Of a stretch of 64,000 bases of DNA, positions 8,944 to 16,482 are shown in pieces. The stretch is from Bin5 sp965261695 (GTDB lineage Bacteria > Chloroflexota > Anaerolineae > Caldilineales > Caldilineaceae). Made by a program: the position numbers and the translations under genes. The notes beneath the pieces are model-generated. The model worked only from the letters and a program-made list of their open reading frames with translations. It had not been told where the DNA came from and ran no database searches. Position 1 is the first letter of the stretch. The number at the start of each line of letters is the position of its first letter. The stretch covers positions 4,216,001 through 4,280,000 of the forward strand of contig OZ253474.1 of NCBI GenBank assembly GCA_965261695.1. Direction: 5' to 3'.

Positions 8944-9741
8944 CTAGGCTCCGTTCTTCGAGGGCAGGTGAATCGAGTCGCCCACCAGCAGGACCCGAAC
9001 GTCGAACTCCCGTTGTTGCCGGTAGTAGAGTTCGAAGAGTTTGCCGATATCGCCGGTATGGTTGCGCCAGAACTCCCAGTGGAAGGGCAGAAGCGTCTTG
9101 GGGCCTAGTTTCTCCGCCACCTCGAGAAGCTCGTCCACCTCCATGTACCACGTGCGGCCAAAGGCCAGCAGCGCCAGGTCCAGCTCGTGCGTCGCGCCGA
9201 TTTCGGCCATCGCCGGCCCGTCCCAGGTATCGCCGGAAACGAAGAGTTTTCTTCCCTCCGACGAAAAGACAAACGTTACCGCGTGCGGTTCGTTCGGATC
9301 GTAGGAAGGGTAGACCTGGATCTCCACGTCGCGGAACTGGAATGAGTCGCCCGGCGCGACCTGGCGGATGCGGCCGTCGGCAATGCCGAACTCGCGCATC
9401 AGCTTCGCCGACGAACTCGGCGCGATGCAGATCGCGTCCGTGTTGTTGACGATGGGGACCAGCGTGCCCTCGTGGCAGTGGTCGACATGATCGTGCGTGG
9501 AGATGATGATGTCGGCAACGCTCACCTCGTCCGGCTTGATCGGAATGGCCGTCGCCCGGTAGGCGTCCGGCACGGAGTCGTCCGGCGTGCCGTAGGAGTA
9601 GGGATCGATCCAGATCATCGTCTCCGGCGTGCGGTAAACGAAGCTCGGTCCTCCCAGCGCCCACAAGAGGATGCCGTCGTTGACCGTTCTTCCTTCAATC
9701 TCGTCCAGAAATGTTTTGGGCCAATATGCTACGTCTCGCAT
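8944..9741 (-). CDS. MBL-fold metal-dependent hydrolase, UlaG-like (265 aa)
   Basis: Metallo-beta-lactamase-fold protein with the HxHxDH zinc motif in STHDHVDHC and downstream VSGDTWDG and LPFHWEFW, which probably provide further ligands. Its overall layout resembles UlaG (L-ascorbate-6-phosphate lactonase) and other lactonase-like MBL proteins. The start ATG at 9741 follows AAAGGA; a 67-codon upstream extension of the open frame is not conserved-looking. It lies 41 bp upstream of an SDR. A lactonase opening a sugar lactone made by an SDR would fit the context but is inference. Confidence 0.85.
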   Translation of the reverse strand: MRDVAYWPKTFLDEIEGRTVNDGILLWALGGPSFVYRTPETMIWIDPYSYGTPDDSVPDAYRATAIPIKPDEVSVADIIISTHDHVDHCHEGTLVPIVNNTDAICIAPSSSAKLMREFGIADGRIRQVAPGDSFQFRDVEIQVYPSYDPNEPHAVTFVFSSEGRKLFVSGDTWDGPAMAEIGATHELDLALLAFGRTWYMEVDELLEVAEKLGPKTLLPFHWEFWRNHTGDIGKLFELYYRQQREFDVRVLLVGDSIHLPSKNGA

Positions 9742-9836
9742 ATCCAATCCTTTGACTTGTTGCGCCGCGCCTCCCGCCGCCGGGGCGCGGGGATATCCGG
9801 CACACTTACATTCCGCCGGTGTGCTTCGGCGAAAAC

Positions 9837-10346
9837 TCAGGCCGTGCTCCAACTGTAGTCGTGCGGCTCCTGCGCGCCGGTGCCAACTTCGTTGAGTTCC
9901 AGCAAATTGCCGTCCGGGTCGTAGAAGAAGAGGACGTGCCATTCGCCTTCGTCGCTGAAGCGCACTGGCGGCGAAACCAGCTCCACGCCCGCCGCCTTAA
10001 GCCGTTCGTAGGTGGCCGGCACATCCTCGACGCCGAAACAAAAGTGCGCGCTGGGCACGTGATGAATCGGATTGCGGCCGGTTGGACTTAACGGGTTGAT
10101 CCACTCGATCAGGTCGAAGGTGAAGCCGTGATCCCCGCTGCGCGTGTGGCCGTTGACGCCGCCGGGCGGGCGCAGCCTGTACTCGCGCATATGCACATTA
10201 TCAATCCTTGTCATCTCATCGATCGGGCCGCCGTCGTGTTCCTCCGGGGAGACGACCTCCAACCCCAGAATGTCGCGGTAGAATTTCAGAGATGCTTCCA
10301 GGTCGCTGACCATGATGGCGACGTGATCCATCGTTATCTTGCCCAT
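9837..10346 (-). CDS. VOC family protein, tandem copy 2 (169 aa)
   Basis: Glyoxalase-fold protein with His in MDHVAIMVSD, His in SAHFCFGVED and Glu in GNLLELNEVG as the expected metal ligands. It has the same length as, and by eye roughly three-quarters identity to, the neighbour at 10467-10976, including shared blocks such as KFYRDILGLEVV and PATYERLKAAGVE, so the pair is a tandem duplication. The start is ATG at 10346 with AGGAGAGGG upstream. Substrate unknown. Confidence 0.87.
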   Translation of the reverse strand: MGKITMDHVAIMVSDLEASLKFYRDILGLEVVSPEEHDGGPIDEMTRIDNVHMREYRLRPPGGVNGHTRSGDHGFTFDLIEWINPLSPTGRNPIHHVPSAHFCFGVEDVPATYERLKAAGVELVSPPVRFSDEGEWHVLFFYDPDGNLLELNEVGTGAQEPHDYSWSTA

Positions 10347-10466
10347 TGTTTCCCTCTCCTTGGGGACGCAGGCGTCCCCCTGTATGACGGTAAAGTGATT
10401 TGCCGATTGCGAAAGGGGAGGCGGATAGCCCCCACCACGCCTGCCGCCGCTTGCCATTGGGTCGGT

Positions 10467-10976
10467 TCAGGCCGAACTCCAGTTATAGTCGTGCGGCTCC
10501 TGTTTTCCCGTTCCTATCTCGTTGAGTTCGAGCAAATTGCCGTCGGGATCGTAGAAGAAAAGAACGTGCCATTCGCCTTCGCCCGAGAAGCGAACCGGCG
10601 GCGAAACGACTTCCACGCCCGCCGCCTTGAGCCGTTCATACGTGGCCGGCACATCCTCGACGCCAAAGCAGAAATGCGCGCTCGGCAAGTGATGAATTGG
10701 GCGCCGCCCCGTCGGGCTTTTCGGGCTGACCCACTCGATCAGGTCGAACGTGAAGCCGAAATCCGCGCTGCGCCTGTGCCCGTTCACCCCGCCCGGCGTG
10801 CGCATGCGATACTCGCGTACGTGCGTGTCCTTCATCGCCGTCATCTCGTCGACCGGTCCGCCGCCGTGCTCCTCCGGCGTCACCACCTCCAGCCCCAGAA
10901 CATCCCGGTAGAATTCCAGCGACCTCTCCAGATCGCTCACCATAACCGCGACGTGATCCATCGTAATCTTGGCCAT
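10467..10976 (-). CDS. VOC family protein, tandem copy 1 (169 aa)
   Basis: Paralogue of the adjacent downstream gene. It carries the same VOC ligands (His in MDHVAVMVSD, His in SAHFCFGVED, Glu in GNLLELNEIG) and ends in an HDYNWSSA tail equivalent to HDYSWSTA in its twin. The copies are separated by 120 bp. ATG at 10976 follows GCAGGAGGC. Retention of both copies with clear but limited divergence suggests related but distinct substrates, or dosage. Confidence 0.88.
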   Translation of the reverse strand: MAKITMDHVAVMVSDLERSLEFYRDVLGLEVVTPEEHGGGPVDEMTAMKDTHVREYRMRTPGGVNGHRRSADFGFTFDLIEWVSPKSPTGRRPIHHLPSAHFCFGVEDVPATYERLKAAGVEVVSPPVRFSGEGEWHVLFFYDPDGNLLELNEIGTGKQEPHDYNWSSA

Positions 10977-11438
10977 CGAATGCCTCCTGCGAGGGAACGT
11001 GCAAGGGCCCCCGTAAGACGGTTGTTCGGTTCCGAATTTACAGTATGGTTGTTACGGCGGCAATCCTTCAATACTGTCCGCAGAATTCATGATTGCCCGC
11101 GCACGCAGGTGGCCCGCGTCCGCCTGAGAACCGCTGCAAAGGCAGGAGGAGGGAGTGGGAATGCCTCTCCAAGTTGGGGGCCGGCGCGTTTCGGCAATTT
11201 ATGGATCTCCCGAGGCGCGCCGCGACCGCGCCTGAGCAGGGTTCGCAGGTCTTTCGAACGTCATCGGATCGATAGCTGCGTGCGTCGATCAATGTATCTT
11301 GTCGAATGCCTGAACTTGGATTGAAGGATGCGCTTCTGCGTTAAACTGTATCATAGTGACGGCCCCCATCCAAACTGTGTCAAAATGGGCCAGGCAGCGC
11401 ACACAAGCGACCCAGCGGGCTAACCCCAAGGCGAAAGA
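10977..11438. other. 462-bp intergenic stretch without a recognised gene
   Basis: This stretch separates the tandem VOC genes from the isomerase/PhyH pair. Short open frames on both strands have no recognisable features or ribosome sites. Base composition is mixed, with no obvious repeat. It presumably carries the promoter for the VOC pair, but no confident -35/-10 was picked out. Confidence 0.45.
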
Positions 11439-12362
11439 TCAGATGTCGTCGATCAAGCGTTTCAGGTTTTCGTAATTGATGCGCATCGCTTCAACTCGCG
11501 AGCCGCTGGCCGGAATAAAGTGGGTCGCCACCGACAAAATCGCGTCGCTCCCCCGCTCGCGCAGACTGCGCAAAATGGTCGGATAGTCGACATCGCCTTC
11601 ACCGAGCGCACAGTATTCAAAGTCCAGTTGAATGCCGTTCTTCACGCGCAGGTCTTTGATGTGCAGCCCATGCAGATAGGGGTGGATATTGAGAAATCCT
11701 GCCGTCGCCACATCCGCCTCGCCGCTGTTCATGTTGTCCGACGGCCCCCACATCACCTTGAGCCGCCGCGAATTCAGCGCCTCCGCCAGCCGCCGGAAAT
11801 TGCCCGTCGTGTTCGTATAGTTCCACGGCATCATCGACAGCGCCAGATCGACACTGTACTTTTCGGCCTGCTCCAGGGCGAGCGAAAAGGCCCGTACGAG
11901 CTTTTCCATTTCGGCGTCGGCGATGTAGCCGCCGCGCGTCAGCCAGCGCATCGGCCAGGTCGGCTTGGCCGCGCTGTACTCCCCCGGCCAGGCAAAGGTG
12001 AAGGCGTTGACCGCGCCGATCCCCAGCCGCGCCGCCATCTCCATCGAGCGCACCAGGTCGTCCATTTCCTGGCGAAAGGCCGGGTCATCCTCCATCCTGT
12101 CCAGCTCGAGATCGGTCAGGTGGATCTGTTTGAACGGGCTGCCGACGTTGATCAGAAAGATTTCCAGCCCGTGGCCTGCCACCTGCGCGGCCATGCGATC
12201 GACCGCCGCGTCATCCAGCTCGCGCAGCAGCGGGCCGCCCGCGCCAAGCGTGTTGAACCAGACGCCCTCCACCCCAATCTGTTTGGCCGTCGCCAAGGCT
12301 TCATCGAAGGGCAGACCCAACTCCGGCAGGTACATTCCTATCTTGAATTGATGCTTGGCCAT
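11439..12362 (-). CDS. Sugar phosphate isomerase/epimerase-like TIM-barrel protein (307 aa)
   Basis: AP-endonuclease-2/xylose-isomerase-like TIM barrel. Indicative segments are the N-terminal GMYLPELGLPFDEAL strand-helix, GVEGVWFNT, the central SVDLALSMMPW, VMWGPSDNMNSGEAD and LHGLHIKDLRV, where His and Asp are typical metal ligands, and ALGEGDVDYPTILRSL near the C-terminus, a pattern seen in this family (GxGxxD/Y). The start is ATG at 12362 with AAAGGCG upstream. The gene follows a PhyH gene by 19 bp, so the two form an operon. Likely acts on a keto-sugar or inositol-like compound; the specific reaction is unknown. Confidence 0.85.
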   Translation of the reverse strand: MAKHQFKIGMYLPELGLPFDEALATAKQIGVEGVWFNTLGAGGPLLRELDDAAVDRMAAQVAGHGLEIFLINVGSPFKQIHLTDLELDRMEDDPAFRQEMDDLVRSMEMAARLGIGAVNAFTFAWPGEYSAAKPTWPMRWLTRGGYIADAEMEKLVRAFSLALEQAEKYSVDLALSMMPWNYTNTTGNFRRLAEALNSRRLKVMWGPSDNMNSGEADVATAGFLNIHPYLHGLHIKDLRVKNGIQLDFEYCALGEGDVDYPTILRSLRERGSDAILSVATHFIPASGSRVEAMRINYENLKRLIDDI

Positions 12363-12381
12363 TTTCACGCCTTTCACTGCT

Positions 12382-13329
12382 TCAGCTTTGCAAGGCCTGC
12401 CCCCAGCGGTCCAGGCCGGCATCCGCGAGATTCTGAATCCAGTCGAGATGTGAGCGCGCGACCCGTTCGGGATGTTCGCGGCTGTGGGCGACAAAGCCGG
12501 GCACCCTGGAGCGGCCCGTCGGCAGGCCAATGCGGCAGTAGCGCGTATCGACGCTCCAGCGTACCGTGTTCGACCGGTTGGGGGTCGAACGATGTACCAT
12601 TCGCTCCATCGTCATCAGCGCATCCCCCGCATCCACCTCGCAGGTCACGAAATCGCCGGGCGGCAATGCCGCGTCCGGGATCCCTTTCGACCCCCCATGG
12701 CCCTTCGTCTTGATCAAAATGTCATGTTCCAGCAGCCCCTTGCGGTGGGAGCCTGGGATCACCTGCATGCAGCCGTTTTGCGCGTTCGCGGGCACGAGCG
12801 GGATCCAAAAGTTGACGACCAGGGTGTCGCCCGCCTCCGCCGGAATCAGGTAGCCCAGGTCCTGGTGCCAAGGGATGTCCAGCAGGTCGAGGTCCGGCAT
12901 CTTGGGACGCAACGCGAACTGGGGATGGGCCAGGATCTCTGGCCCGATCAGCGCTTCGGTCGCGTCCAGCAGTTGCGGCGTTGTCCGCAGCGCGAACATG
13001 CCGGCCGAAATCGGCTTTCCCCTGGAAAAGAAGGTCCGCCATAGCCACCTCCGGTCCGTGCAGGCCTTGGACGCCAGCGCGAGCCGGTTTGCGAACGGCG
13101 CGTCGCTGAAGGTGTCGGCCGCGTCCAGTTGGCCCTGCCTCACCGCCTCGCGGATGGCCCTGTCTACCTTCTCCGTGAGTTCACTGATCAGCGGCTGCAA
13201 CGCCGCCTGCGGCAGCATCCGGCGCACGATCAGGTAGCCTTCCTCCTGGAACTGCTTGATCTGCTGCGGCGTCAGCCCTGCCCGCGTTGCTATGCCCCCG
13301 CCAGCCTGCTCCTCCTGCGTTGCCGTCAT
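12382..13329 (-). CDS. Phytanoyl-CoA dioxygenase (PhyH) family protein (315 aa)
   Basis: Fe(II)/2-oxoglutarate oxygenase. The HxD motif is in IPWHQDLGYL, the distal His is in MVHRSTPNRS and the 2-oxoglutarate Arg in NTVRWSVDTRY. The GCMQVIPGSHRKG block is the family hallmark. ATG at 13329 lies 12 bp after GGAGGAG; a longer frame starting 15 codons earlier would bury this ribosome site. It heads a two-gene operon with the isomerase-like gene. The substrate is unknown. Confidence 0.88.
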   Translation of the reverse strand: MTATQEEQAGGGIATRAGLTPQQIKQFQEEGYLIVRRMLPQAALQPLISELTEKVDRAIREAVRQGQLDAADTFSDAPFANRLALASKACTDRRWLWRTFFSRGKPISAGMFALRTTPQLLDATEALIGPEILAHPQFALRPKMPDLDLLDIPWHQDLGYLIPAEAGDTLVVNFWIPLVPANAQNGCMQVIPGSHRKGLLEHDILIKTKGHGGSKGIPDAALPPGDFVTCEVDAGDALMTMERMVHRSTPNRSNTVRWSVDTRYCRIGLPTGRSRVPGFVAHSREHPERVARSHLDWIQNLADAGLDRWGQALQS

Positions 13330-13806
13330 GCCAGCCACGATCTCCTCCTCTAAAATGGCGCGTGCAAGATGCACAGCGGCGGCGTATGAATCAATGTAAG
13401 GAATGTTCCGGCATAGTATATTCCAATGTCCTATACAACGCTACCCAAGCAAACGAGCCTAGTGCCCGCAAACGCGCTGCAAACGTTACAGCATGCTTAG
13501 CATTATCTGGTCTCCCGGTCCTCGTTCGAGCAGCGGTAATCACGCATTATCACGAACGTGTGCATCCCAAGATCCGGGGCCGCATCTGAAAGTGAGCATC
13601 GCGCCACGCGCTCTCCACTCCACCGCAACACTGACGATTATCTATTAAATAATATATTTTTTTGATAAGTCCTGCACGCCATTGCCAGGCTGACGAGTTA
13701 TGCTTTCACCTCCGCCGCGCATACATGACCTGCTCCTTTCCCGCCAACGGTCCCCCGGAACGTCAACCGTCCACGAATTGATACGCACTTTTCAAATGTC
13801 TCAATG
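13330..13806. other. Intergenic region with an AT-rich patch
   Basis: No gene recognised. The first 100 bp should hold the promoter of the leftward PhyH operon; a TATACT-like box on the minus strand near 13418-13423 is the best -10 candidate, without a good -35. A conspicuous AT-rich tract lies at about 13636-13665 in otherwise GC-rich DNA. The right end (from 13702) begins the dispersed repeat described separately. Confidence 0.45.
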
Positions 13807-14090
13807 CGTAAACGCTCGCAAACGTTCGCAAACGCTCAAAAGCACTCGTAAACACTCGCAAATGCTCGCAATCACCCGCAGACGCTCGCAAACACTCGTA
13901 GACGTCGCAAAACACCCGTAGACGCTCGCAATCCACCCGTAAACGCTCGCAAACACTCGTAGACGCTCGCAATCACCCGTACGGGCGATACCGGCGCATG
14001 CAAAACAAACCTGTACTGTTGATCTCCCAATGCACCTCCTGTTTCCCCCTCCTTATCGCCGGATCGCTCGCCTTCACGCCTCTCCCCCAT
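13702..14090. repeat. Dispersed composite repeat, copy A (second copy at 46369-46607)
   Basis: Left part (about 13702-13790: CCGCCGCGC, CATGACCTGCTCCT, CCACGAATTGAT) and right part (about 14005-14090: ATCTCCCAATGC, CCTCCTGTTTCCC, CCTTATCGC, CCTTCAC) match 46369-46607 in the same order and orientation. Here the middle is expanded by a 10-bp minisatellite, whereas in the other copy it has only about two units. No protein was recognised inside. Found by direct comparison by eye. Confidence 0.7.
13807..13982. repeat. 10-bp minisatellite, about 17-18 units
   Basis: Tandem array with period 10, consensus CGYARACRCT (for example CGTAAACGCT, CGCAAACACT, CGTAGACGCT, CGCAATCACC), with single-base drift and two 11-bp units. 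Related 10-mers recur at 46472-46491, around 48480-48510, around 48850-48880 and at 50540-50599. The period of one helical turn keeps the same sequence on one DNA face. It is not a CRISPR: there are no spacers and units are too short. Confidence 0.85.
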
Positions 14091-14258
14091 TTTGGGCTGC
14101 ACGCGCACGCAGGGAAGTTCAGGCAATCCGCGCTTTCGTGTACAATAGATGGGAAGTAATCAACAGTCCGCACGGTGCCCCCGCTGGCGCCGCTGACAGG
14201 TGCCTGCGCAAGCGATAGCACACGATTACGCTAAGATAAAATGTAAGGAGACAATCGC

Positions 14259-14696
14259 ATGAGTGTCCTGATCCACGTAGGGGTACGAGCTTCGGATCTG
14301 TCCAAGTCGATCCGCTTCTGGCGCGACGGGCTGGGGCTGAAGGTCGTGGGGCAGAGGGGTGTCCGCTACGACCTGTCCGACGGCTATCACAACTTCGCCG
14401 TCTTCCAGCACCGGGGCGGCGACCGTCCTGGTCACATCTCTGGAATGCTCGACTACCTGCATATCGGCGTGGGCGTGCCCGATGCTGCGGCCGCGGCGAG
14501 ACGTCTGCGCGACATGGGCTACGTGATATTTTCGGACGGCCTCGGCGGCAAAACCCCCCTGGACCCCGACAATCTGGAGCAGTCGGCCTTCAAGGTGGAA
14601 GACCCCGACGGCATCACCATCGACGTGAGCGAAGTCACCACGATGTGGCCGGGTACCTCACTGCACCCCAACCAGACCGCCGCCGCCGAAGGCTAA
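14259..14696 (+). CDS. VOC family protein (145 aa)
   Basis: The only rightward gene in the first 22 kb. Two VOC modules: His in LIHVGVRASD, a His in DYLHIGVGVPD and Glu in AFKVEDPDGITIDVSEV region supply plausible metal sites; RFWRDGLGLKV is the family's helix. ATG at 14259 follows TAAGGAGA. It is isolated between two stretches of repeat debris. A TACAAT box at 14141-14146 with a poor TTCAGG -35 17 bp earlier is a weak promoter candidate. Function unknown. Confidence 0.87.
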   Translation: MSVLIHVGVRASDLSKSIRFWRDGLGLKVVGQRGVRYDLSDGYHNFAVFQHRGGDRPGHISGMLDYLHIGVGVPDAAAAARRLRDMGYVIFSDGLGGKTPLDPDNLEQSAFKVEDPDGITIDVSEVTTMWPGTSLHPNQTAAAEG

Positions 14697-14858
14697 CGTG
14701 ATCCCCGTTTAATCCTTGACCTTTCGTACGGCCTGCCCCTGGGGACCGACTAAGCTTCCAGGGGATCGCGCCCGCGCTCCCCGCAGTCGCACAACTCTGT
14801 TTTCCCCCTTGGAATTGACACGAACCGATTATGGCTATTTTAGCGTCTTCCCGTCAGC

Positions 14859-15179
14859 ACGATTGCGCCCAACGGCAGCATCACCACCTACCATTGAAAC
14901 GGCCTGATCTCCTCGGTCATCGCCTCCGGCGAGGGCGACGACGCGCGGCGCATGCTCAGCTGGCAGCAGCAGAACCATCTTAGCAGCACCTCCCTCACCA
15001 CGCGCGGCTCAACCGTAAAGGCCAGCCGCGCGGACGACGCCTACGGCGCGGAGCGCGCCCCCACCGGCGACATCCAGACCGATCACCCCTTCACCGGCCA
15101 CAAGCGCAACGAAACGTCGCGGCGCTTCCCTGCCCGCAGCGACCTGGCCGGCAACCTCATTCTTGACGAATTCGGTTAG
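14859..15179 (+). pseudogene. Remnant of an Rhs/YD-repeat core-domain gene
   Basis: One reading frame gives TIAPNGSITTYH, then a stop, then a degraded Rhs core: QNHLSSTSLTT (expected GDHLGSTSLTT), DAYGAERAPTGDIQTD and FTGHKRNETSRR (expected FTGQKRDETGLYYYGARYYDP). It ends at TAG 15177-15179. No start, no N-terminal repeats and no toxin tip remain. A better-preserved relative lies at 49540-49956. Between this and the VOC gene (14697-14858) nothing was recognised. Confidence 0.72.
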
Positions 15180-15190
15180 CGATCGTCCCC

Positions 15191-16066
15191 TCAGCCCGCA
15201 CCCGGCGCTGCGGGGCGATCTTCTGCTGTGGGCCAGGGGGGCGGTCGCTGGACGTCAGCCTCTTCAATCGGATACGGCTCAGGCGGGAACTGCGCGCACA
15301 ACTCCCCGCTCTTCATCACCCACAGGTAGTTGCGAAAATACTTCTTGGGGTTCGAGGCGATAAGGCGTGGATTCGTGTAAACACCGGCGATGGCAATGCG
15401 CCCCCGGTCGCTGGGGTTGGGCGGACTGTAGTGCCACGTGCTGCTGTGCCAGCAGACAATGTCGCCCGGGTCCGCCTCGATGTGATGTACCCGATCCTCA
15501 CTGTCGCTGGTCAGGTGGCGGGGCAGTTCCCCGTGGATGCTGTCCGGGTAGAGGACGTGCGGCACGATCCGGCCCTTGTGGCTGCCGGGCATCAACTGCA
15601 GACAGCCATTGGCCCGCGTAGCCGGGTCGAGCGCCATCCAGAAGTTGAAGGCTACCGTATCGTCGTCGCGCCACAGGCCGTTGTCCTGGTGCCAGGGCGT
15701 TGCGCTGCCGGTGCGGGCCGGTTTCAGGAAGCAGCTGTTGAACTTGAGGACAAGGTCGTCTCCCAGGAAGTAGCGGGCGATGCGCGCCAGCGCGGGGCCG
15801 CCATGCGCCGTGAGCCAGATCAGAGGCGAACGGTAACAGTAGTTGCTCAGCTTGCGGAATCGCGCCGCCCGCGCCTTGACTGTGTCCCCCATCGGATCCA
15901 TCGGGTCGGCGTCGGCCTGAACGTCCGGCTCCGGCATCAGGATCGTATTCTTGATCACGCCGCGCAGTTCAGTGGCCGTCTCCCGCGGGATGACATTGCG
16001 CACGCTGAAGTAGCCGTCTTGCTCATACTGTCTGGCCTGCTTGGCCGTGGGAGACCAGGTCGTCAT
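15191..16066 (-). CDS. Phytanoyl-CoA dioxygenase (PhyH) family protein (291 aa)
   Basis: Third PhyH-type Fe(II)/2-oxoglutarate oxygenase. HxD is in TPWHQDNGLW, GCLQLMPGSHKG is the family block, the distal His is in TWHYSPPN and the candidate 2-oxoglutarate Arg is in DRGRIAIAG. ATG at 16066 follows AAAGGAG. It sits directly downstream of a truncated ABC permease, suggesting it once belonged to a transporter operon. The C-terminal 25 residues are Pro/Ala-rich. Confidence 0.88.
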   Translation of the reverse strand: MTTWSPTAKQARQYEQDGYFSVRNVIPRETATELRGVIKNTILMPEPDVQADADPMDPMGDTVKARAARFRKLSNYCYRSPLIWLTAHGGPALARIARYFLGDDLVLKFNSCFLKPARTGSATPWHQDNGLWRDDDTVAFNFWMALDPATRANGCLQLMPGSHKGRIVPHVLYPDSIHGELPRHLTSDSEDRVHHIEADPGDIVCWHSSTWHYSPPNPSDRGRIAIAGVYTNPRLIASNPKKYFRNYLWVMKSGELCAQFPPEPYPIEEADVQRPPPWPTAEDRPAAPGAG

Positions 16067-16096
16067 ACGCCCTTTCTCCTTTGGATCTGGTTGCGT

Positions 16097-16354
16097 CTAT
16101 CCCTTGACGCCGGTGAAGCTGATGCCCTCGATAAAGGTGCGCCGCGCAAAGAAGAAGACGACGATCATGGGCAGGGTGAAGAGCGTTGACGCCGCCATCA
16201 GCAGACCCGAATCGGCGCCGTGCAGCGTGAAATAGAGGCGCAGTCCGACCGAGAGCGTGTACAGGTCCGGATTGCGCAAGTAGACCAGCGGGCCGGTAAA
16301 GTCGTGCCGGCCGTGCATGAATTCTAAGATCGCGACTGTGATGATGACCGGTCT
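16097..16354 (-). pseudogene. C-terminal fragment of a MalG-type sugar ABC permease
   Basis: The frame encodes RPVIITVAILEFMHGRHDF, GPLVYLRNPDLYTLSVGL, LLMAASTLFTLPMIVVFFF and FIEGISFTGVKG, the last 80-odd residues of a CUT1 carbohydrate permease. Upstream of about 16354 homology stops abruptly and there is no start codon or ribosome site, so roughly two-thirds of the gene is missing. The expected HDF motif stands where WNDF is usual. The matching binding protein, second permease and ATPase are absent. It ends 30 bp upstream of a PhyH gene. Confidence 0.8.
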
Positions 16355-16482
16355 GAAGAGGGGCGTCTTTTGGGAACGGACGGGATTCGGCGCGAACCCA
16401 TATGAAGGAGCGCCCGTTTCACTGAAAAGCGAACGCCAGGCCGTAAGGCGAGGAAGCGTGCTCCGAACGCGCTTCAGTCTCT

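Noticed and set aside
13807..13982. Possible CRISPR array
   Set aside because: Units are 10 bp with no spacers and no cas genes nearby; it is a minisatellite.
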